The notes under the pieces are model-generated. The model searched no databases and had not been told where the DNA came from. It was given only the letters and a program-made list of their open reading frames with translations. This document shows positions 16,919-25,706 of a stretch of DNA of 64,000 nt, piece by piece (positions within the stretch are counted from its first letter, which is position 1; each line of letters begins with the position of its first letter). This stretch comes from UBA6107 sp034430175. GTDB lineage: Bacteria > Chloroflexota > Anaerolineae > Anaerolineales > Anaerolineaceae. A program made the position numbers and the translations under genes. The stretch is taken from contig DAOUFI010000022.1 of the NCBI GenBank assembly GCA_034430175.1, forward strand, positions 174,803-238,802. Direction: 5' to 3'.

Positions 16919-18871
16919 TTATTCAGCCAGAGCGGTGATCGCGGTCCGCTTATGGATTTCTTTGGTCCAGTCGTCATCCAACTTGGCGCCGGTTTTCTCA
17001 GCCAGAGCTTTGAGGGTGGCGTCTGTAGTCTTGATCTCATCCGCGGGAGTAATCACGCGGACAGCTTTTTGCAGTCTGCCTTCCAGGTTCAAATAATGAC
17101 CTTCCTGCTCCAGCCAGTTGGTAGCGGGGAAGACCACATCAGCCATAGCAGTGAGAGCAGACGCATAAGTGGAAATAACAACCTTGCAGGCAACTTTTTC
17201 GAAATCTTTCAACATCTTCTGGGTGATTTCATCGTCACCGATGGCGAAAACAACAACCTTGTGGCCATCGACCTTTGCAGATTTTTCGAGTTTCAATTGA
17301 GCCGCGGCGAGGCTGTTGGCTTCACCCTTGACACTTACGAGTGTTGCGCCGATTAATTCAGCGAATGCTTTTAAAGCGGCGGGAGAAACAGATTTTTCAT
17401 AGAGGATGATGGGTTTTTCATTTGAAGCGATCACGAACGCCGCATCCAGATAATCTTCTGATTTCAGGCCGGTCTTGTTTGCCAGGTTATCAAGGTCTTC
17501 AGCTTTGACTGAAGCTTTGCCCTTAGCTAGACCGAGCTTGACGACAGCGGCACTGAGGGCTAACAGATAATCTTCAGCAGTTCCCTTTGTGTACTTCATG
17601 GCCTTGTTGGCAAGGTCAGCCAGTGGTGTGTCTTTGGAATCAACGACAAGCAATTTGGTGCCTTTCGCCAGCACACGCTTGACAAAGAAGCCGATCACCT
17701 GATGTTCTTTCACCAGGTCGGTACCGAGCACCATGAAGGCATCCGCAGCGGTCACATCGGCCAATTTACCCTCGAAGGATTTTCCGAGCTCATCCGCGAA
17801 AGCAGCGGTCGCCTGGGTGAATGCTCCTTCTTCGGTAGTGGTCACGAGATCACTGCCCAGTTCATCGGCGAAGAGTTTCTTGAAGTGATAAATGGTCTCG
17901 ATGGGTTGGCGAGTGGATATGATCGCGGCAACACCATCTTTCCCTTTACCTTTGAGAGGTTTGATCTGGTCTGCAGCAAACGCTAGAGCTTCATCCCAAG
18001 TGGCAGCCTTGAGGGAACCGTTCTTACGCAACAATGGAGTGACGATGCGATCGCAGGTATTGGACATGGGTTCGAAGCGACCGGTTTCACACAGAATGCC
18101 TTCGTTCACCTCGGCATTCCAATTGCCATCGATACGAACCAGGTTGTTGTTGCGAGTGAAGACTTCGATGCCACAGCCAACCGAGCAGCCAACGCAAATG
18201 GTCTGGGTTTTATCGATCTGTTCGTCATGACCGCGGTAAGCGCTCCAGCGGTCAATAATGGCACCGGTGGGGCAAACCTGGGCACAAACGCCGCAGGAGA
18301 TGCAGGAGCTTTCACCCAGGGGAACACCGGTATCCGCGACGAGAATGCTCCGTGCGCCGCGTTCTTCAAAACCGAGGGTGTAATTGCCGACCAGTTCACC
18401 GCAAGCGCGGACGCAGCGGCGGCACAGGATGCAGCGATTGTTTTCCATGATGAGGTAGGGATGTGAGGCATCCATGGGATAGGGCTGCCAATTTGGCTGC
18501 AACGTCCAGTGGGTCATTCCCTCACTGTAAGCTGCGTTCTGCAGCTCGCAATCGCCACCGCTGACCTGGCAATAAGGGCAGAAGTGATTACGTTCGCTGA
18601 AGATGAGAGTCAATACAAAGGAACGAGCATCCTTGACCTTTTTGGTGTCGGTATGAACGACCATGTTGTTGTTCACCGGCAGGGTGCAGGAGGGCTGCAA
18701 CGTGCGGGCGCCTTCAACCTCAACCAGGCACAGGCGACAGCCGCCGTAAGGGGTCAAGTGAGGATGATCGCATAGGGTTGGAATTTCGATCCCGGCAGAC
18801 TGGGCTGCGCGTAATACTGTCGTCCCTTCGGGGACCTGTATTTGTTTTCCATCGATCGTGACAGTAACCAT
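16919..18871 (-). CDS. NuoG/HydA-like Fe-S hub subunit of hydrogenase
   Basis: A 650-residue subunit. Clusters by cysteine spacing: [2Fe-2S] C34, C45, C48, C62; His-Cys3 [4Fe-4S] H96 region with C98, C101, C108; two ferredoxin [4Fe-4S] clusters C147/150/153/157 and C190/193/196/200; and a NuoG N5-type cluster C226, C229, C233, C261. The rest (~265-650) is a molybdopterin-oxidoreductase fold without a catalytic Cys or Sec, so it is not a formate dehydrogenase. There is no [FeFe] H-cluster domain. It likely wires the NuoF-type flavin subunits to the [NiFe] core. The Lys/Ala-rich C-terminal part is low in complexity compared with the N-terminus. Confidence 0.9.
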   Translation of the reverse strand: MVTVTIDGKQIQVPEGTTVLRAAQSAGIEIPTLCDHPHLTPYGGCRLCLVEVEGARTLQPSCTLPVNNNMVVHTDTKKVKDARSFVLTLIFSERNHFCPYCQVSGGDCELQNAAYSEGMTHWTLQPNWQPYPMDASHPYLIMENNRCILCRRCVRACGELVGNYTLGFEERGARSILVADTGVPLGESSCISCGVCAQVCPTGAIIDRWSAYRGHDEQIDKTQTICVGCSVGCGIEVFTRNNNLVRIDGNWNAEVNEGILCETGRFEPMSNTCDRIVTPLLRKNGSLKAATWDEALAFAADQIKPLKGKGKDGVAAIISTRQPIETIYHFKKLFADELGSDLVTTTEEGAFTQATAAFADELGKSFEGKLADVTAADAFMVLGTDLVKEHQVIGFFVKRVLAKGTKLLVVDSKDTPLADLANKAMKYTKGTAEDYLLALSAAVVKLGLAKGKASVKAEDLDNLANKTGLKSEDYLDAAFVIASNEKPIILYEKSVSPAALKAFAELIGATLVSVKGEANSLAAAQLKLEKSAKVDGHKVVVFAIGDDEITQKMLKDFEKVACKVVISTYASALTAMADVVFPATNWLEQEGHYLNLEGRLQKAVRVITPADEIKTTDATLKALAEKTGAKLDDDWTKEIHKRTAITALAE

Positions 18872-18907
18872 TAGTCAATTTCTCCTATCAAAATTCATTT
18901 CTTATTA

Positions 18908-20542
18908 CTATATCTTCTTCCCGCTCATGGGGCAGATGCCGGTGGGACAAACCTTGAGACGGATATGCGCTTCAACTTCCGCGCGGAAATAAGTCAAAAT
19001 ATCGCGGATGGGGGCTCCTGCGGTTTGACCCAGACCGCAATTGGAGAGCTGATACAACTGATTGCTCAGACTCATGAGATCATCGAGGTCTTTCAAAGAG
19101 CCTGTACCTTCCGAAATATTCGTTAAGATTTCGAATGCGCGCTGATTACCAACACGGCATGGCGTGCATTTACCGCAGCTTTCTTTACGGAAGAAGTTCA
19201 AGAGATTTCGTGCCAGGTCAACCACGCAGGTATCCTCATCGCAGATCAGAAGAGCGCCCGAACCGAGGGCGACGCCAGCTTTGGCAAATGAGTCGAAATC
19301 CATCGGAGTATCCTGCAGGCTGGCCGGGATGATGGAACCAGAGGAGCCACCGGTCTGCGCCAATTTAAAGGATTTGTTATGTTTCATTCCCTTGGCGTAT
19401 ATGGCAATTACCTCGCGCAGGGTAATCCCCATCGGTACTTCGATGAGTCCGGTGGTATTGACGTTACCGAGAATGGTGTACACCTTGGTGCCAGGGCTGG
19501 AAGGGGTACCAAACTTTCGATACCATTCAGGACCGTGGCGTAAAATTGGGGGAACATTCGCCAAAGTCTCGACATTGTTGACGAGTGTGGGTTTACCCCA
19601 AAGACCATTAGTAGTTGGATAGGGAGGGCGCGCACGGGGTTCACCGCGTTTGCCTTCGATTGACTCGATCAAAGCCGTCTCTTCGCCACAGATATAAGCA
19701 CCCGCGCCAGAGTGAACATGAAGGTCGAAACTGAAATCGGTGCCGAAAATGTTCTTGCCGAGCAAACCCAGTTCACGAGCCTGTTCGATGGCGCGATGTA
19801 AACGCTGCTGGGCGAGAGTGTACTCGCCACGAATGTAAATATATCCTTCATCAGCGCCTACAGCGTAGGCTGCGATAGCCAGGGCTTCGACGATCGAGTG
19901 TGGATCGCCTTCGAGGATCAAACGATCTTTGAAGGTTCCGGGCTCGCTTTCATCGGCGTTACAGACCACGTATTTCTTGGAGCCAGGAGTTTTGTTAACG
20001 AAGCGCCACTTGGTTCCGGTTGGGAAACCAGCGCCACCACGTCCACGAAGTCCGGATTTCTCGAGTAAATCGCAGATCTCAGCTGGTTTCATCTCCGTGA
20101 CGGCTTTGGCAAGCGCCTGGTAACCGTCGTGAATAAAATACTCATCGATCGAGTCCGGGTCAATCAACCCGGCCCGCTCGAGAACGATGCGCTGTTCAGC
20201 CGGTAATGTCCCCTTACGAGACGATAACCAGGCAATCTTGCCGGAAAGCTCGCGTACAGGAGCTTGTAACCCGGCAGCGATACGACCTTTATAGAGATGT
20301 TCTTCTACCAGAAAGTGGACATCCTTCTCTACAACAGGACCGTAGATAACAGCGTCAGGATAAACGATCACGAGGGGAGCGGCATCATTTCGACCGACAT
20401 CTCCCACCATGGTCAAAGAGATTTCATCTTCCAATCCAAAGGATTTGATTTCACGTTGGAGGGATTTATAGATATCATTGGCACCTCTTTCGATGCTGAC
20501 GGGATCACTGGAAACCAATACCATTGAACGAATCGCTTTCAT
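18908..20542 (-). CDS. Second NuoF-like FMN/NAD(P)H-binding hydrogenase subunit
   Basis: A 544-residue NuoF-family flavoprotein. The NAD(P)H/FMN elements 'GLRGRGGAGFPTG' and 'GAGAYICGEETAL' are intact, as are the N3 [4Fe-4S] ligands (SCGKCTPC plus a CGLGQ cysteine). The N-terminal ~110 residues have the thioredoxin-like ferredoxin fold but contain no cysteine, so that [2Fe-2S] cluster is missing. Unlike the other NuoF-type gene in this operon it has no C-terminal ferredoxin domain. It is immediately downstream (11 bp) of its own NuoE-like partner. It may handle a different nicotinamide cofactor, which is inference. Confidence 0.9.
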   Translation of the reverse strand: MKAIRSMVLVSSDPVSIERGANDIYKSLQREIKSFGLEDEISLTMVGDVGRNDAAPLVIVYPDAVIYGPVVEKDVHFLVEEHLYKGRIAAGLQAPVRELSGKIAWLSSRKGTLPAEQRIVLERAGLIDPDSIDEYFIHDGYQALAKAVTEMKPAEICDLLEKSGLRGRGGAGFPTGTKWRFVNKTPGSKKYVVCNADESEPGTFKDRLILEGDPHSIVEALAIAAYAVGADEGYIYIRGEYTLAQQRLHRAIEQARELGLLGKNIFGTDFSFDLHVHSGAGAYICGEETALIESIEGKRGEPRARPPYPTTNGLWGKPTLVNNVETLANVPPILRHGPEWYRKFGTPSSPGTKVYTILGNVNTTGLIEVPMGITLREVIAIYAKGMKHNKSFKLAQTGGSSGSIIPASLQDTPMDFDSFAKAGVALGSGALLICDEDTCVVDLARNLLNFFRKESCGKCTPCRVGNQRAFEILTNISEGTGSLKDLDDLMSLSNQLYQLSNCGLGQTAGAPIRDILTYFRAEVEAHIRLKVCPTGICPMSGKKI

Positions 20543-20553
20543 GTCAGTCTCCT

Positions 20554-21033
20554 TTAGTGATAACGCGCGAGGATGGACGGAACCTGCTTGGGATCGACGT
20601 TTCCATAGATATCATCATCGATTACCATAACGGGACCCACACCGCAGATGCCCAGGCAACTGGTGGTAACCAGCGACCATTTGCCATCAGCGCTCGTTTC
20701 TTCGTCTTTGAGATGAAGCTCGTCAGTCAACGCCTGCCAAACTTCGCGGCCACCGGCCACGTGACAGGGGGCGTTCTCACAAAACTGGATGACATGGCGT
20801 CCCCGGGGTTTTGTGGAGAGCATACGATAGAAACTGGCTACCGAAAAGAGTTGACTCTTGGGCAGCTTGAGTTGCCGGCTGATCTCATCCAGGGCTTCGG
20901 CGGGTAAATAACCAACCGCCCGATTGACTTCGTTCAGGATGGGGATCAATTCATCACTCGTTGCACCGTACCGTTGGATGGCAGTATTGACTGCTTCCTT
21001 GACCTGTTTGCCATCTTTTTGCTCTATTGCCAT
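20554..21033 (-). CDS. Second NuoE-like [2Fe-2S] subunit
   Basis: A 159-residue NuoE-family protein: helical N-terminal part and a thioredoxin-like [2Fe-2S] domain with ligands in FCENAPC and SCLGIC. The ATG at 21033 is preferred since AGGAGG lies 6 nt upstream of it; for the ATG at 21039 the site would abut the codon. It pairs with the NuoF-like gene 11 bp downstream. Confidence 0.9.
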   Translation of the reverse strand: MAIEQKDGKQVKEAVNTAIQRYGATSDELIPILNEVNRAVGYLPAEALDEISRQLKLPKSQLFSVASFYRMLSTKPRGRHVIQFCENAPCHVAGGREVWQALTDELHLKDEETSADGKWSLVTTSCLGICGVGPVMVIDDDIYGNVDPKQVPSILARYH

Positions 21034-21093
21034 AAACATCCTCCTCGCGACGTTGATTAACGTGAATTGGAATCTAGGGCTGTTTGCACAGCC

Positions 21094-22875
21094 CTATTTG
21101 ATGACGATAGCGTTGAAATTGCAAACTTGCATACAAATACCACAACGGATACAAACATCAGGATCGATCACGTGAGTTTGACGGCGTTCACCACTAATGG
21201 CTGAAACAGGGCAGTTGCGAGCGCAGACGGTACAACCGGTGCAGACACCATCTGTAATCTCGTAACGAATCAAGGCTTTGCAGACCTTGGCCGGGCAGCG
21301 TTTTTCGTTGATGTGAGCTTCGTATTCAGCGCGGAAATGTTTGAGCGTACTGACTACGGGGTTCGGCGCACCCTGACCGAGACCGCACAGACTGTCCTGG
21401 CGGATTTCATCGCACAGGTATTCGAGGGTTTCGATATCACCAGCCTGGCCTTTTCCGGCGCAGATGCGTTCTAGAATTTCGAGCATACGACGGGTTCCCA
21501 CACGGCAGGGAGTGCATTTGCCGCAGCTTTCATCCTGGATGAATTCCATGAAAAAGCGGGCGATATCCACCATGCAGGTACCTTCATCCATCACCACCAG
21601 ACCACCGGAACCCATCATGGATCCAGCCTGGGTGAGGGCTTCATAATCCAAAGGTAGATCGAGGTATTCCTTGGGGAGACAACCACCCATCGGGCCGCCA
21701 GTTTGGATGGCTTTGAAATCCTTGTCGTCGATGATGCCGCCACCGACGTCATAAACCACCTCGCGTAGGGTGAGCCCGAAGGGAACTTCGATAAGTCCGG
21801 TGTGTTTCACGTCGCCGGCGAGAGCGAAGGTTTTGGTGCCTTTTGATTTCTCAGTTCCAAATGAAGAGTACCATTCAGCGCCTTTGAGAATAATTTGCGG
21901 AACGTTTGAATAGGTCTCCACATTATTGATATTCGAAGGTTTAGCAAAAAGACCTTTGACAGCAGGGAAGGGAGGTCGAGGTCGAGGTTCACCACGGCTG
22001 CCTTCGATGGAAGCCATAAGAGCAGTCTCTTCACCACAGACAAACGCACCGGCACCCATACGGACTTCCAGATCGAAATCGAAGCCGGATCCCAGGATGT
22101 TCTTACCGAGCAGCCCCATAGCTCTGGCTTGTTCAATGGCGATGTTCAAAGTGCGGACAGCGATGGGATATTCGGCACGACAATAGATGTAACCCTGGCT
22201 GGAACCGATGGCATAAGCTGCGATCATCATACCTTCAAGTACCGAGTGCGGGTCGCCTTCGAGCACACGGCGGTTCATAAACGCGCCGGGATCGCCTTCA
22301 TCGGCGTTGCAAATGACGAACTTTGGGGTTTCGGCGGAGGCACGGCAGAACTGCCATTTTTTTCCAGTGGGGAAGCCCGCGCCGCCACGTCCGCGCAGAC
22401 CTGAAGCCAGGATTGTATCGATTACTTTTTCAGGGGTGTATTCAGCGAGGACTTTACCGAGAGCCTGGTAACCATCTTCTGCGATGTAATCTTCGATGTT
22501 CTCAGGGTCAATCTTGCCGCAATTACGCAGCACTACACGGACTTCCTTGGCGGTGGGAGCGCTTAATTCTTCATCGACGAAAGTCTTTTCTTCTTCGACA
22601 AACTTGGATGCAATGCGTCCCTTCAGGAAATGTTCTTCAACCAGGTAAGGGATATCATTTGCGGTAAGGCCAGTATAATGCACACCTTCAGGGTAGACCA
22701 TCATTTCGGGGCCATTGGCACAGCCGCCAATTCGTGATGTCTCTAAAACCTGAACTTCGTCGATCAAACCCTGGGCAACCAACTCATCTTGAAAGGCGTC
22801 CATTACTTCATGGGCACCTTTTTTCAGGCACTCAGGATCGACACAAAAAAGTACATGCGAGCGATAATACTTCAT
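21094..22875 (-). CDS. NuoF/HydB-like flavoprotein with C-terminal 2[4Fe-4S] ferredoxin domain
   Basis: A 593-residue subunit of the HydB type found in electron-bifurcating hydrogenases. N-terminal thioredoxin-like domain with C11, C16 and one of the two usual later cysteines ('GGCANGPE'), so its [2Fe-2S] cluster may be absent or altered. Then the FMN/NAD(H) core ('GRGGAGFPTG', 'CGEETALM'), the N3 [4Fe-4S] motif (SCGKCTPC plus CGLGQ), and a C-terminal ferredoxin with two CxxCxxC-x3-C motifs (final ~60 residues). The combination of FMN, NAD(H) site and ferredoxin clusters is typical of subunits that bifurcate electrons between NAD and ferredoxin. Confidence 0.92.
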   Translation of the reverse strand: MKYYRSHVLFCVDPECLKKGAHEVMDAFQDELVAQGLIDEVQVLETSRIGGCANGPEMMVYPEGVHYTGLTANDIPYLVEEHFLKGRIASKFVEEEKTFVDEELSAPTAKEVRVVLRNCGKIDPENIEDYIAEDGYQALGKVLAEYTPEKVIDTILASGLRGRGGAGFPTGKKWQFCRASAETPKFVICNADEGDPGAFMNRRVLEGDPHSVLEGMMIAAYAIGSSQGYIYCRAEYPIAVRTLNIAIEQARAMGLLGKNILGSGFDFDLEVRMGAGAFVCGEETALMASIEGSRGEPRPRPPFPAVKGLFAKPSNINNVETYSNVPQIILKGAEWYSSFGTEKSKGTKTFALAGDVKHTGLIEVPFGLTLREVVYDVGGGIIDDKDFKAIQTGGPMGGCLPKEYLDLPLDYEALTQAGSMMGSGGLVVMDEGTCMVDIARFFMEFIQDESCGKCTPCRVGTRRMLEILERICAGKGQAGDIETLEYLCDEIRQDSLCGLGQGAPNPVVSTLKHFRAEYEAHINEKRCPAKVCKALIRYEITDGVCTGCTVCARNCPVSAISGERRQTHVIDPDVCIRCGICMQVCNFNAIVIK

Positions 22876-22916
22876 TTGTAAACCTTATGAGTAAATTTTT
22901 TTGATCGCCGATGTTA

Positions 22917-23285
22917 CTACATCGGGATCACATGATCAGCAACGGGCTTGCCGTTGACAACATGTTCATTCAAAATCTTCTTGGCTACTTCAGGATTGAC
23001 CTTGCCATAAGTCACCTTGGGCTGGTCACCAATGGTTACCATGACGATGGGTTCTTTTTCGCACAGACCGATGCAGCCGGTCTGAGTGACGATAATGCCG
23101 TTCAAGGACTCTTTCTCGATGGTATCCAGGATGGCTTTCATAGTGTCACGGGCGCCTGCGGCGATGCCACAAGTACCCATCGCAACCACTACCTGGGCGG
23201 TTCCTGCTGCCGTCTTCATTTCACGTTTTTGCAACGCTTCTTCGCGGGCTTTCTTTAAGTCTTCAAGGCTCTTGATTGTTGACAT
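22917..23285 (-). CDS. HndB-like thioredoxin-fold [2Fe-2S] ferredoxin
   Basis: A 122-residue protein with an N-terminal Lys/Glu-rich helix followed by a thioredoxin-like ferredoxin domain: 'GTCGIAAGA' and 'TGCIGLCEKEP'. This is the pattern of HndB-type subunits encoded in NAD(P)-reducing and bifurcating hydrogenase operons. It lies between the HATPase gene and the HydB-like gene. A structural or electron-transfer role in the complex is expected. Confidence 0.87.
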   Translation of the reverse strand: MSTIKSLEDLKKAREEALQKREMKTAAGTAQVVVAMGTCGIAAGARDTMKAILDTIEKESLNGIIVTQTGCIGLCEKEPIVMVTIGDQPKVTYGKVNPEVAKKILNEHVVNGKPVADHVIPM

Positions 23286-23311
23286 ATTAATCTCCTGCAG
23301 ACTCGAATAAT

Positions 23312-23860
23312 TTATCCAGGATTCGCGACTTCGCGAATTCCGGTCTCAACCAATTCTCGTAAGTAATTCAGGATCGGTGGCTCTGTTAGAGGAATGCCAT
23401 CGAGGGTTTGCATGATCTGATCATTATCGAGGGCGAACTCCCTATCATCCACACGATAAGTGAAAATCCAGTGGATGGTTGGGTTCATAATAAGTAGTTG
23501 AAGGAAGGTGTCTGCCAGGTTACCCAGGGGCATGCGGTCGATGTTGCTACGTTGAAATTGCACAGTGAGCAGCGTCCCTTTTCCGGGTGTCGAGTCGATC
23601 TTGAGAAAACCATTACAGGCTTCCGCAGCTTCCTTCAAAAGGGGGATTCCTAAACCTACTTTACGGGTGGTCCTGGATGTATAGAAGGGATCGATCACCC
23701 TGGCGATAGTCTCGGCATCCATTCCTTTGCCGTTGTCCTGAACACTCATTTGTAAAAGATCTGTTTCAGAATTCTCCAGTACGGTAATCCGTACTTCACT
23801 TGCGCTTGCAGCAATGCTGTTCTCAGCGATATCGAGCAAGTGCAGAGAAAGCTCACGCAA
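23312..23860 (-). CDS. HATPase-domain (GHKL) protein in hydrogenase operon
   Basis: A 182-residue protein with a GHKL ATPase domain (~1-110): N box 'DIAENSIAA', G1 'VQDNGKGMD' and G2 'KVGLGIPLL'. There is no histidine phosphotransfer domain, so it is not a complete sensor kinase; the C-terminal ~70 residues are unassigned. Similar stand-alone HATPases recur inside [FeFe] hydrogenase hydABC operons, and its location between NuoE-like and HndB-like genes fits that pattern. Its role there is not established; regulation or assembly is possible. Confidence 0.82.
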   Translation of the reverse strand: MRELSLHLLDIAENSIAASASEVRITVLENSETDLLQMSVQDNGKGMDAETIARVIDPFYTSRTTRKVGLGIPLLKEAAEACNGFLKIDSTPGKGTLLTVQFQRSNIDRMPLGNLADTFLQLLIMNPTIHWIFTYRVDDREFALDNDQIMQTLDGIPLTEPPILNYLRELVETGIREVANPG

Positions 23861-23865
23861 GGCGA

Positions 23866-24387
23866 TTAACCCGCGTCATCCTGCAACGGTTTAATGGTTG
23901 CGGGAAGCTTGTTTGGTTTCATGCGCCCCATCACGTCCTCATCCACGACGATCACGGGTGCCTGTGAGCATGCGCCAACGCAGCGACAAACTTCCATGGT
24001 GATGTTGCCATCGGGGGTGGTGGAGCCTGGTTCGATACCAAGAATCTGTTTGGCTTTTTCGATGAGCATGGGAGTTCCGCCTACATAACACGCGGTTCCC
24101 AAGCAGAACTTGATGGTATGCTTTCCGCGTGGAGTGGTAGTGAAGAATGAATAGAAGGAAACCACACCGTGCACTCTCGAAACCGGTACCTGTAACTCAT
24201 CGGCAACGTACTGCTGCATTGACTCGGAAACAAACCCGACTTTTGCCTGCAGTTCGTTCAGGACAACCATTGTGGCTCCCGGTTTATCTTTGTTCTCAGC
24301 GATGATCGTATCGATCTGCGCTTTGATTTCGGGATTTTTCAATGGGTCTTTCAGATTTGTCTTTACTGCGATTTCGTCTGTAACCAT
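23866..24387 (-). CDS. NuoE/HydC-like [2Fe-2S] subunit
   Basis: A 173-residue NuoE-family protein, first gene of the hydrogenase structural operon. The thioredoxin-like domain carries four cluster ligands (FCLGTAC and the two later cysteines in CRCVGAC), and the 'VVSFYSFF' helix precedes them. It is expected to sit next to the HydB-like flavoprotein. Five base pairs separate it from the HATPase gene. Confidence 0.92.
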   Translation of the reverse strand: MVTDEIAVKTNLKDPLKNPEIKAQIDTIIAENKDKPGATMVVLNELQAKVGFVSESMQQYVADELQVPVSRVHGVVSFYSFFTTTPRGKHTIKFCLGTACYVGGTPMLIEKAKQILGIEPGSTTPDGNITMEVCRCVGACSQAPVIVVDEDVMGRMKPNKLPATIKPLQDDAG

Positions 24388-24588
24388 AACCTCTCCAAAA
24401 CAGTGATCATTGGTCCCGTTTACTTTGGCCTTATAAACCTTTATAGTTTACATTGTTCAACAAGATAACACAATTATCGAATGTCACTAAAAGGATAGAA
24501 GGCTTTCTCGTAAACAGCCAGGGACATACTTCTCTCGATTTGATTTTACATCATTACACTGCTTAACCAGCAGTTTAATCATTTATGT
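24388..24588 (-). promoter_or_regulatory. Intergenic region with probable hydrogenase operon promoter
   Basis: About 200 bp with no gene. On the minus strand a TTGAAC hexamer is followed 18 bp later by TTATAA, a plausible promoter for the nine-gene operon. It overlaps a short inverted repeat TTGTT-C-AACAA (24453-24463 on the plus strand) that could bind a regulator. A 6-bp hairpin at 24558-24574 lacks a T-run and does not look like a terminator. Confidence 0.4.
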
Positions 24589-25338
24589 TTAGTCAATAAT
24601 GACGACTTTTCTTTCACTTTCATGAAGAAGTGCAAGTTTTATTTCATCAACTGATCGAGATTCTACCATAAATTGGTTCGCACCGGTTAATTCATCCAGG
24701 CGGTGAGCGTCTCCACCTTTAATTAGCGTTAAGCCTTTCAATTGGGGATACTTATAGACCGCTAAACGCGAATTCAAATGGCGTGAAATTTCCACGGCGG
24801 ATAAATGGATATCCTGTGGGACAAAGCCAAGGTTTTCGATCAGACCAAAGGCTTTGCGATCGACATGGGCAGGGATGAACAGACCACCTATCGCGTTGAC
24901 TGTTAACCAGGCTTTAGTGAGGGTAAGGTTGGTGGATACGAGTAATAATCGTTCTTCTCGACGGATAAATTCACCGGTTTCATCCACCACAAATTGCTCG
25001 CCAAAATGTTCGGGGGAGTTTTTCAATGAAGGCAAAGCTAAATCCACTTCTTTTTGAAATTCAAGTGCCTTTTCTAAAGTCTCAAAGATACAAAGAGAAT
25101 GAACTTCTTCAACAGTTTGCAATTCCATACCTGGCAAGACCGTCAGACCGGTTCCCTCGGCAGCTTTCATGACCGCACCTGCGTTGGCTGTCGAATTGTG
25201 GTCGGTGATCGCAATCAAGTCGATATGATTATTAATGGCTTGTTGAACAATGAGTGGTGGAATCATTTCCACTTCTGCGCAAGGTGAGACCACAGTATGC
25301 ACGTGGAGTTCCGCACGAAATTGCATTAAAGAAAGCAT
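24589..25338 (-). CDS. PHP-domain phosphoesterase-like protein
   Basis: A 249-residue protein with a PHP metal-binding fold: 'ELHVHT' near the N-terminus, an 'ITDHN' motif and later 'HVDR' and 'GGDAH' histidines/aspartates. The ATG at 25338 is preferred (AGGGG upstream, 20 bp after the preceding stop). PHP proteins of this size hydrolyse phosphoesters or nucleotides. Genes of this type commonly lie next to DRTGG and CBS-HATPase genes in anaerobes with NAD-linked hydrogenases. Substrate unknown. Confidence 0.83.
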   Translation of the reverse strand: MLSLMQFRAELHVHTVVSPCAEVEMIPPLIVQQAINNHIDLIAITDHNSTANAGAVMKAAEGTGLTVLPGMELQTVEEVHSLCIFETLEKALEFQKEVDLALPSLKNSPEHFGEQFVVDETGEFIRREERLLLVSTNLTLTKAWLTVNAIGGLFIPAHVDRKAFGLIENLGFVPQDIHLSAVEISRHLNSRLAVYKYPQLKGLTLIKGGDAHRLDELTGANQFMVESRSVDEIKLALLHESERKVVIID

Positions 25339-25358
25339 TAATGACCCCTGCAGGGTGA

Positions 25359-25703
25359 TTATTGACAGCGCAGACCCATTTCCCACAACTTGCCAACTAC
25401 AGCGAACGTGGGTTCTTTTGTTAAAAATATATTGATGCCTTCCTCGTTGGCTTTGGCAATTGTGGCTTCATCTGGTTTAGCATCTTCGGTGATGATGATC
25501 GCTGAAAGATCGAGTAAAGTGGCAACAGCAACAATGTTTATATGTGCCTGCAAGGTCACCCAGATCGATTGATGGGCTGCTCCGGACATCACACAACTTA
25601 AAAGATCGGATGTGTATCCGCATGTTGGTGTGATTTCGGCGAAATTTCTAGGGACGGTAACAGGTTCTAGATGCAAATTATCGATGATCTCTTTCAGATT
25701 CAT
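25359..25703 (-). CDS. DRTGG-domain protein
   Basis: A 114-residue protein consisting of one DRTGG-type domain: N-terminal 'MNLKEIIDNLHLEPV', central 'YTSDLLSCVMSGA' and 'GLRC'-like end. DRTGG domains occur with CBS domains in phosphotransacetylases and regulators and probably sense nucleotides or metabolites. It lies 3 bp downstream of the CBS-HATPase gene and 20 bp upstream of the PHP gene. Confidence 0.8.
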   Translation of the reverse strand: MNLKEIIDNLHLEPVTVPRNFAEITPTCGYTSDLLSCVMSGAAHQSIWVTLQAHINIVAVATLLDLSAIIITEDAKPDEATIAKANEEGINIFLTKEPTFAVVGKLWEMGLRCQ

Positions 25704-25706
25704 ACG

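Noticed and set aside
16919..18871. Formate dehydrogenase catalytic subunit
   Set aside because: The molybdopterin domain has no catalytic Cys or Sec and is shorter than real FdhA; the NuoG-like hub fits better.
24453..24463. Rex operator upstream of the hydrogenase operon (TTGTT-C-AACAA)
   Set aside because: Too short and spacing differs from Rex sites; kept only as a possible operator.
24558..24574. Terminator between the PHP gene and the hydrogenase operon
   Set aside because: Six-bp stem without T-run.
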